Source of the DNA: Cytophagales bacterium
GTDB taxonomy: Bacteria; Bacteroidota; Bacteroidia; Cytophagales; Bernardetiaceae
DNA length: 64,000 bases
Direction: 5' to 3'
NCBI GenBank assembly: GCA_013299045.1
Contig: JAAFJX010000008.1
Location: forward strand, 62,001 to 126,000
Part shown: positions 60,863 through 64,000 of the stretch, piece after piece
Position numbering within the stretch: the stretch's first letter is position 1
Layout of the letters: each line of letters opens with the position of its first letter
Translations under genes and position numbers: made by a program
The notes under the pieces: model-generated
What the model was told of the DNA's origin: nothing
The model's database searches: none
The model's input: the letters and a program-made list of their open reading frames with translations, nothing else

Positions 60863-62062
60863 TTATCTTAACTGCTCCATAACTCTTTCGGTAATGTCCA
60901 AACCTATAGACAGTGCGGAGGTGGCAGCTGGTGAAGGCGCATTGCAGACATTGATAACACCCGCGCGCTCCAGGATAGCAAAGTCGTCTAGAAGGCCACC
61001 CCTGTCGTCGCAGGCTTGGGCGCGTACACCAGCACCGCCGTCCATGAGGTCGTCTTTTTGAATCTCAGGAATGAGCGCTTGCAGGGCTTTGGTAAAGGCA
61101 GACTTTGAATAAGAACGGTAAAGCTCACCCAAACCTGTTTCCCAGTAGCGTGAGGCCACTTTCTGAAAGCCTCGCCATGTAAGCGTCTCCCAGAGTTCAG
61201 CCAAATGTACATCTTTCTTGCGGTAGCCTTCACGCTTGTAAGCAAGCACCGCATTAGGGCCTGCCTCTACACCACCCCTAGCCATACGTGTAAAATGAAC
61301 GCCCAAAAACGGAAAGTCTGGATTAGGTACAGGATAAATAAGATTCTTGACCAAATATTCCTTTTCTGGCTTCAATTTATAGTATTCGCCACGAAAGGGG
61401 ACTATACGAAGCGGGAGTTTAGGAACAGTCAGGGCTGCAATTTTATCGGAATAAAGACCCGCGCAATTCACTACCAAACGGCCTCTATAAGCGGCATCTG
61501 CTGTATAAACATCAGCTCCGTGATGCACAAGTGTAATATCAGTTACTTTTTTGTTAAACAAAACCTGCCCGCCTTGCCGTTGTATAGAGCCTAGCAAAGC
61601 CTCGCTCACCAAACCGTAGTCCACAATGCCTGTTTGCGGAACAAAGATGCCTGCCAGCCCTTGAACATAAGGTTCATAGTGTTTAAGTTCTTCGGCAGCC
61701 AATCGTTTAAGCCCATTCAAACCATTGGCCTGCCCACGGACAAAAAGTGTGTTCAAAAGAGGGAGTTCGGCTTCCTGCGTCGCAACAATAATTTTGCCGC
61801 ACAGTTCAAAAGGGACTTGCTCATCGTAACAAAATTTGAGGAGCATATCATAGCCGCGAATACAGTTAAGTGCCTTTAAACTGCCTGTTTTGTAGTAGAT
61901 TCCTGAGTGAATAACACCGCTATTGTTACGGGTTTGGTGCATGGCCACTTGGCTCTCCTTTTCTAAAAGCAGCAGGCGCAAATGAGGTTTTTTGTTCAGT
62001 AAATTGTGGGCAGTGGCTAAACCAACTATGCCACCACCTACGATAATTACATCAAAATTCAT
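60863..62062 (-). CDS. lhgO: L-2-hydroxyglutarate oxidase/dehydrogenase
   Basis: 399 residues. The FAD-binding Rossmann start is DVIIVGGGIVGLATAHNLL (GxGxxG). HQTRNNSGVIHSGIYYKTGS and GKIIVATQEAELPLLNTLFV match LhgO-type DAO-fold oxidases, as does VRAQACDDRGGLLDDFAI near the C-terminus. The enzyme oxidises L-2-hydroxyglutarate, a side product of central dehydrogenases, back to 2-oxoglutarate, feeding electrons to quinone. It is followed on the same strand by nothing close; the acyltransferase upstream is 37 bases away and may be co-transcribed. Confidence 0.95.
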   Translation of the reverse strand: MNFDVIIVGGGIVGLATAHNLLNKKPHLRLLLLEKESQVAMHQTRNNSGVIHSGIYYKTGSLKALNCIRGYDMLLKFCYDEQVPFELCGKIIVATQEAELPLLNTLFVRGQANGLNGLKRLAAEELKHYEPYVQGLAGIFVPQTGIVDYGLVSEALLGSIQRQGGQVLFNKKVTDITLVHHGADVYTADAAYRGRLVVNCAGLYSDKIAALTVPKLPLRIVPFRGEYYKLKPEKEYLVKNLIYPVPNPDFPFLGVHFTRMARGGVEAGPNAVLAYKREGYRKKDVHLAELWETLTWRGFQKVASRYWETGLGELYRSYSKSAFTKALQALIPEIQKDDLMDGGAGVRAQACDDRGGLLDDFAILERAGVINVCNAPSPAATSALSIGLDITERVMEQLR

Positions 62063-62099
62063 GGATTAGACAACGTTTTTTAAGATTCTTAGCAAACTC

Positions 62100-63002
62100 T
62101 CAGATGGCCTCGCCGTCGTTTTGGGCATCATTTTCAGCCTCTTGCGCAGCTTCGGGCATAATATACTGCCTAATGACATTGTGAATTTCTTCAATGCCAG
62201 CCTCTTCATCAAACTGAATTGGCTCAAAAAATTCAAGCGCCATTTTTACACCTGTTTTTTTGAGGAATATCCCTTTTTTATCAAACGCATTTTTGAAGCC
62301 ATGTATGCGTACTGGCACCACAAGCGGCGAATAACTTTTTATCAAGTGTGCTGCACCTTTGCGAATGGGAGCGCCTTCTTTGGTTGTGCCTTGCGGAAAA
62401 GTAATAACCCAGCCATCTTCAAGTGCTTTTTTTATCTTGGCGGGGGCTTTTATATCCGAGTTGCCTTGAACGTCCGTACCGCCTTGCCGCCAGGAACGCC
62501 GCACTGTTATAGCCCCCGCATAAGAATAAAGTTTAGGAATAATTCCGCTCTTAACCATAGTCTCTTCGGCAGCTACGTAGTATGAATTGACACGTGGAAA
62601 CAAGGTGTAAATAGGAATATCTATATTCTTAAACTTCATACGAACGCTCCCAAAAACATGGAACATTGCAATAACGTCTGCATAATAGGTTTGATGGTTG
62701 GATATAAACAGCACATTGTTGTTGGGAAGTTTTAATAAATGCTCTGCCCCTATTACTTGCATTCGGTTAAAGATATTGAACTTATAGTAAGTAATAATCC
62801 CAAAAAAGCTCATTAAAGCTGATTTAAGAAACAAAAAGTTACCAAAAGGGTCTTTCTTGAAGAGCTTGATGCCAGTTTTGGGCAGTTTAATTTTTGTCAT
62901 TTGATTCAAACGTTTTAAAAACGTATTACCAAAAAAGCCACCACTACCAAACTTAGGTGCTTTGAATTTAGGTACATTTCTAAAACGAAACGGGCTTTTC
63001 AT
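62100..63002 (-). CDS. 1-acyl-glycerol-3-phosphate acyltransferase-like protein (PlsC family)
   Basis: 300 residues. The PlsC motifs are LFISNHQTYYADVIAMFHVF (NHxxxxD, about residues 95-115) and VITFPQGTTKEGAPIRKGAA (block III, FPEGT variant with Gln). VVPVRIHGFKNAF is the last conserved strand. The first 60 residues are Lys/Phe-rich and unusual, with a hydrophobic segment at about 60-75. It probably acylates lysophosphatidate or an aminolipid at the membrane; the exact substrate is inferred. A TAACTTTG -7-like element lies at 63059-63052. It precedes lhgO on the same strand. Confidence 0.85.
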   Translation of the reverse strand: MKSPFRFRNVPKFKAPKFGSGGFFGNTFLKRLNQMTKIKLPKTGIKLFKKDPFGNFLFLKSALMSFFGIITYYKFNIFNRMQVIGAEHLLKLPNNNVLFISNHQTYYADVIAMFHVFGSVRMKFKNIDIPIYTLFPRVNSYYVAAEETMVKSGIIPKLYSYAGAITVRRSWRQGGTDVQGNSDIKAPAKIKKALEDGWVITFPQGTTKEGAPIRKGAAHLIKSYSPLVVPVRIHGFKNAFDKKGIFLKKTGVKMALEFFEPIQFDEEAGIEEIHNVIRQYIMPEAAQEAENDAQNDGEAI

Positions 63003-63241
63003 GATTTTGTTATACTGCTGTTTGGTGCTTTGAATATAAAATTTCTTAACGCAAAGTTATTGAAAAATATTTGCAAAGAATAGCTGTCTGAAAATATCAT
63101 AAAGTTTTTTCAAGAGTCCACCAAAAATTTTATCCATTCCCAGCAGATACCGCCAACCAAAATGCTTTTATGTAGCATAAGATATAGGCAAAAGTAGATA
63201 TGGGTAGGCCCCACCTCTGCAAAAAATATTTCAATAAATAG

Positions 63242-63272
63242 TTTGCATCTATTAAAACTTATACTACTTTTG
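63242..63272 (+). promoter_or_regulatory. Promoter of the SRP RNA
   Basis: TTTG at 63242-63245, a 19-base spacer and TACTTTTG at 63265-63272, a full consensus match, ending 6 bases before the RNA stem. Confidence 0.78.
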
Positions 63273-63278
63273 CACCCG

Positions 63279-63363
63279 ATAAGTCGGTACAGCAGCTCCT
63301 GCTGAACTCCCCCAGGATTGGAAGATAGCAAGGGTAGGTGGTTGAGCGTTGGGACCGGCTTAT
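63279..63363 (+). ncRNA. ffs: Signal recognition particle RNA, small bacterial type
   Basis: The core GAACTCCCCCAGGATTGGAA followed by GATAGCAAGGGTAGGTGGTTG is the symmetric and asymmetric loop region of the 4.5S-type SRP RNA that binds Ffh. The ends close in a long stem: ATAAGTCGGT (63279-63288) with ACCGGCTTAT (63354-63363), and a seven-T run follows as terminator. It pairs with Ffh to target nascent membrane proteins to FtsY, whose gene is at 33.9 kb. Ends are set from the stem and could differ by a few bases. Confidence 0.93.
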
Positions 63364-63499
63364 TTTTTTGTTTATTTCCTTATGATTTTGATTGGATTTT
63401 TTGCTGTTTTTGAATCCGTAATTGCCTTTCCTATTTTTTCTATTATTTTTGAGGCCCAATACCCTTGTTCTGGATTCTTCCTACTTGCCTCAAAACGCC

Positions 63500-64000
63500 A
63501 TGCTGTCTTTCTTATACAAAATTTCTGTTCCTAAGCCTAATTTGCGCTATGTGCATTTTGACTTGCGCATCTCAGGCATTGAAAGCCAAGAACTAGCTCT
63601 CCAACTGCCTTCTTGGCGGCCTGGGCGCTACACGCTTCAGCACTTTGCTAAAAAAATGCAGGTCTTTGAGGTGTCTGATAACAAAGGTAATAATGTTCCT
63701 TTTTTGAAACAAACCAAGGATAAGTGGCTGATTTTGAATGGAGAAAATACCGAAATCACACTGCGTTATACATTCTACGCCAACCAATATGATGCGGGTG
63801 GCTGTTATGTCAGTGCAGACTTGCTGTATTTGAACCCAGTTTGCTGTTGTTTTTATGCCGAAAACCAGCTCAATGCTGCTTACACACTTTCTCTGGAGCT
63901 TCCACAAGACTTTGAGGTCAGTTGTGGTCTCGAGCAACCACAAAAGCACTTTCTGCTTGCCAAAGATTTCTATACCTTGGCAGATAGCCCTATAGTGGCC
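63500..64000 (+). CDS. M61 family metallopeptidase, N-terminal fragment
   Basis: 167 codons without a stop up to the right edge. From the ATG at 63500 it reads MLSFLYKISVPKPNLRYVHF, then ELALQLPSWRPGRYTLQHFA and FYANQYDAGGCYVSADLLYL. These match the N-terminal beta domain of M61 glycyl-aminopeptidase-like proteins, which precedes the HExxH catalytic domain. No signal peptide is seen, so it is likely cytoplasmic. It lies 136 bases after the SRP RNA on the same strand. The catalytic half is outside the window, so activity cannot be judged. Confidence 0.82.
   Translation, partial: MLSFLYKISVPKPNLRYVHFDLRISGIESQELALQLPSWRPGRYTLQHFAKKMQVFEVSDNKGNNVPFLKQTKDKWLILNGENTEITLRYTFYANQYDAGGCYVSADLLYLNPVCCCFYAENQLNAAYTLSLELPQDFEVSCGLEQPQKHFLLAKDFYTLADSPIVA

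Overview
The window is chromosomal DNA from a member of the Bacteroidota, most likely a gliding, type IX secretion (T9SS)-bearing Cytophagales-like bacterium. The evidence is a PorX-type response regulator, the gliding lipoprotein GldH, both type A and type B T9SS sorting domains, a lipoprotein-type TamL, a type-2 isoleucyl-tRNA synthetase, and repeated TTTG-N19-TAnnTTTG promoters instead of -35/-10 boxes. Genus and species cannot be set from the sequence alone.

Layout: 0-1.1 kb is a minus-strand operon, tRNA-Trp, secE, nusG, rplK (rplK runs off the left edge), diverging from mutS (1.4-4.1 kb). From 4.1 to 14.8 kb minus-strand genes dominate: gldH with a DoxX/thioredoxin-like membrane protein, a membrane HExxH peptidase overlapping a family 9 glycosyltransferase, an orphan PAAR-like protein, secG, an acyltransferase-like protein, a C-terminal processing protease and a THUMP rRNA methyltransferase. 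From 15.0 to 20.4 kb lie plus-strand porX, tpiA, a lipoprotein, a nearly naked T9SS sorting domain and a TPR protein. ileS fills 20.7-24.0 kb. A sparse AT-rich stretch (24.0-27.0 kb) has an XRE regulator, an 11-bp tandem repeat and a secreted hydrolase; then come a DEAD-box helicase, a bestrophin, a fasciclin lipoprotein, a membrane protein, a crotonase and ftsY (27.2-34.9 kb).

An accessory, AT-rich island occupies 35.4-39.1 kb: a tandem pair of small paralogous proteins, two adjacent adenine-N6 methyltransferases, a broken restriction endonuclease, and a decayed IS1-family transposase ending at a strong terminator. The second methyltransferase appears to have lost its C-terminus in the same deletion that removed the endonuclease N-terminus, so restriction is probably dead. 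Next come a 1829-residue T9SS adhesin (41.7-47.1 kb), an AT-rich SurA-N-like lipoprotein and tamL, whose 5' half is AT-rich and 3' half is not. The right part holds a universal stress protein, folD-rhomboid-ligA, msrB, a glycosyltransferase, an HlyD-TolC export pair without an ABC partner, lhgO, an acyltransferase, the small SRP RNA and the start of an M61 peptidase.

Secretion and envelope biogenesis link much of the window: SecE, SecG, SRP RNA and FtsY for inner-membrane targeting; TamL for outer-membrane assembly; PorX, GldH and CTD-bearing cargo for T9SS and gliding. I found no CRISPR array, prophage or complete undescribed system. The most interesting items are the decayed restriction-modification island with its paralog pair, the swapped GIHH signature in IleS, the minimal T9SS cargo protein and the orphan PAAR-like spike.
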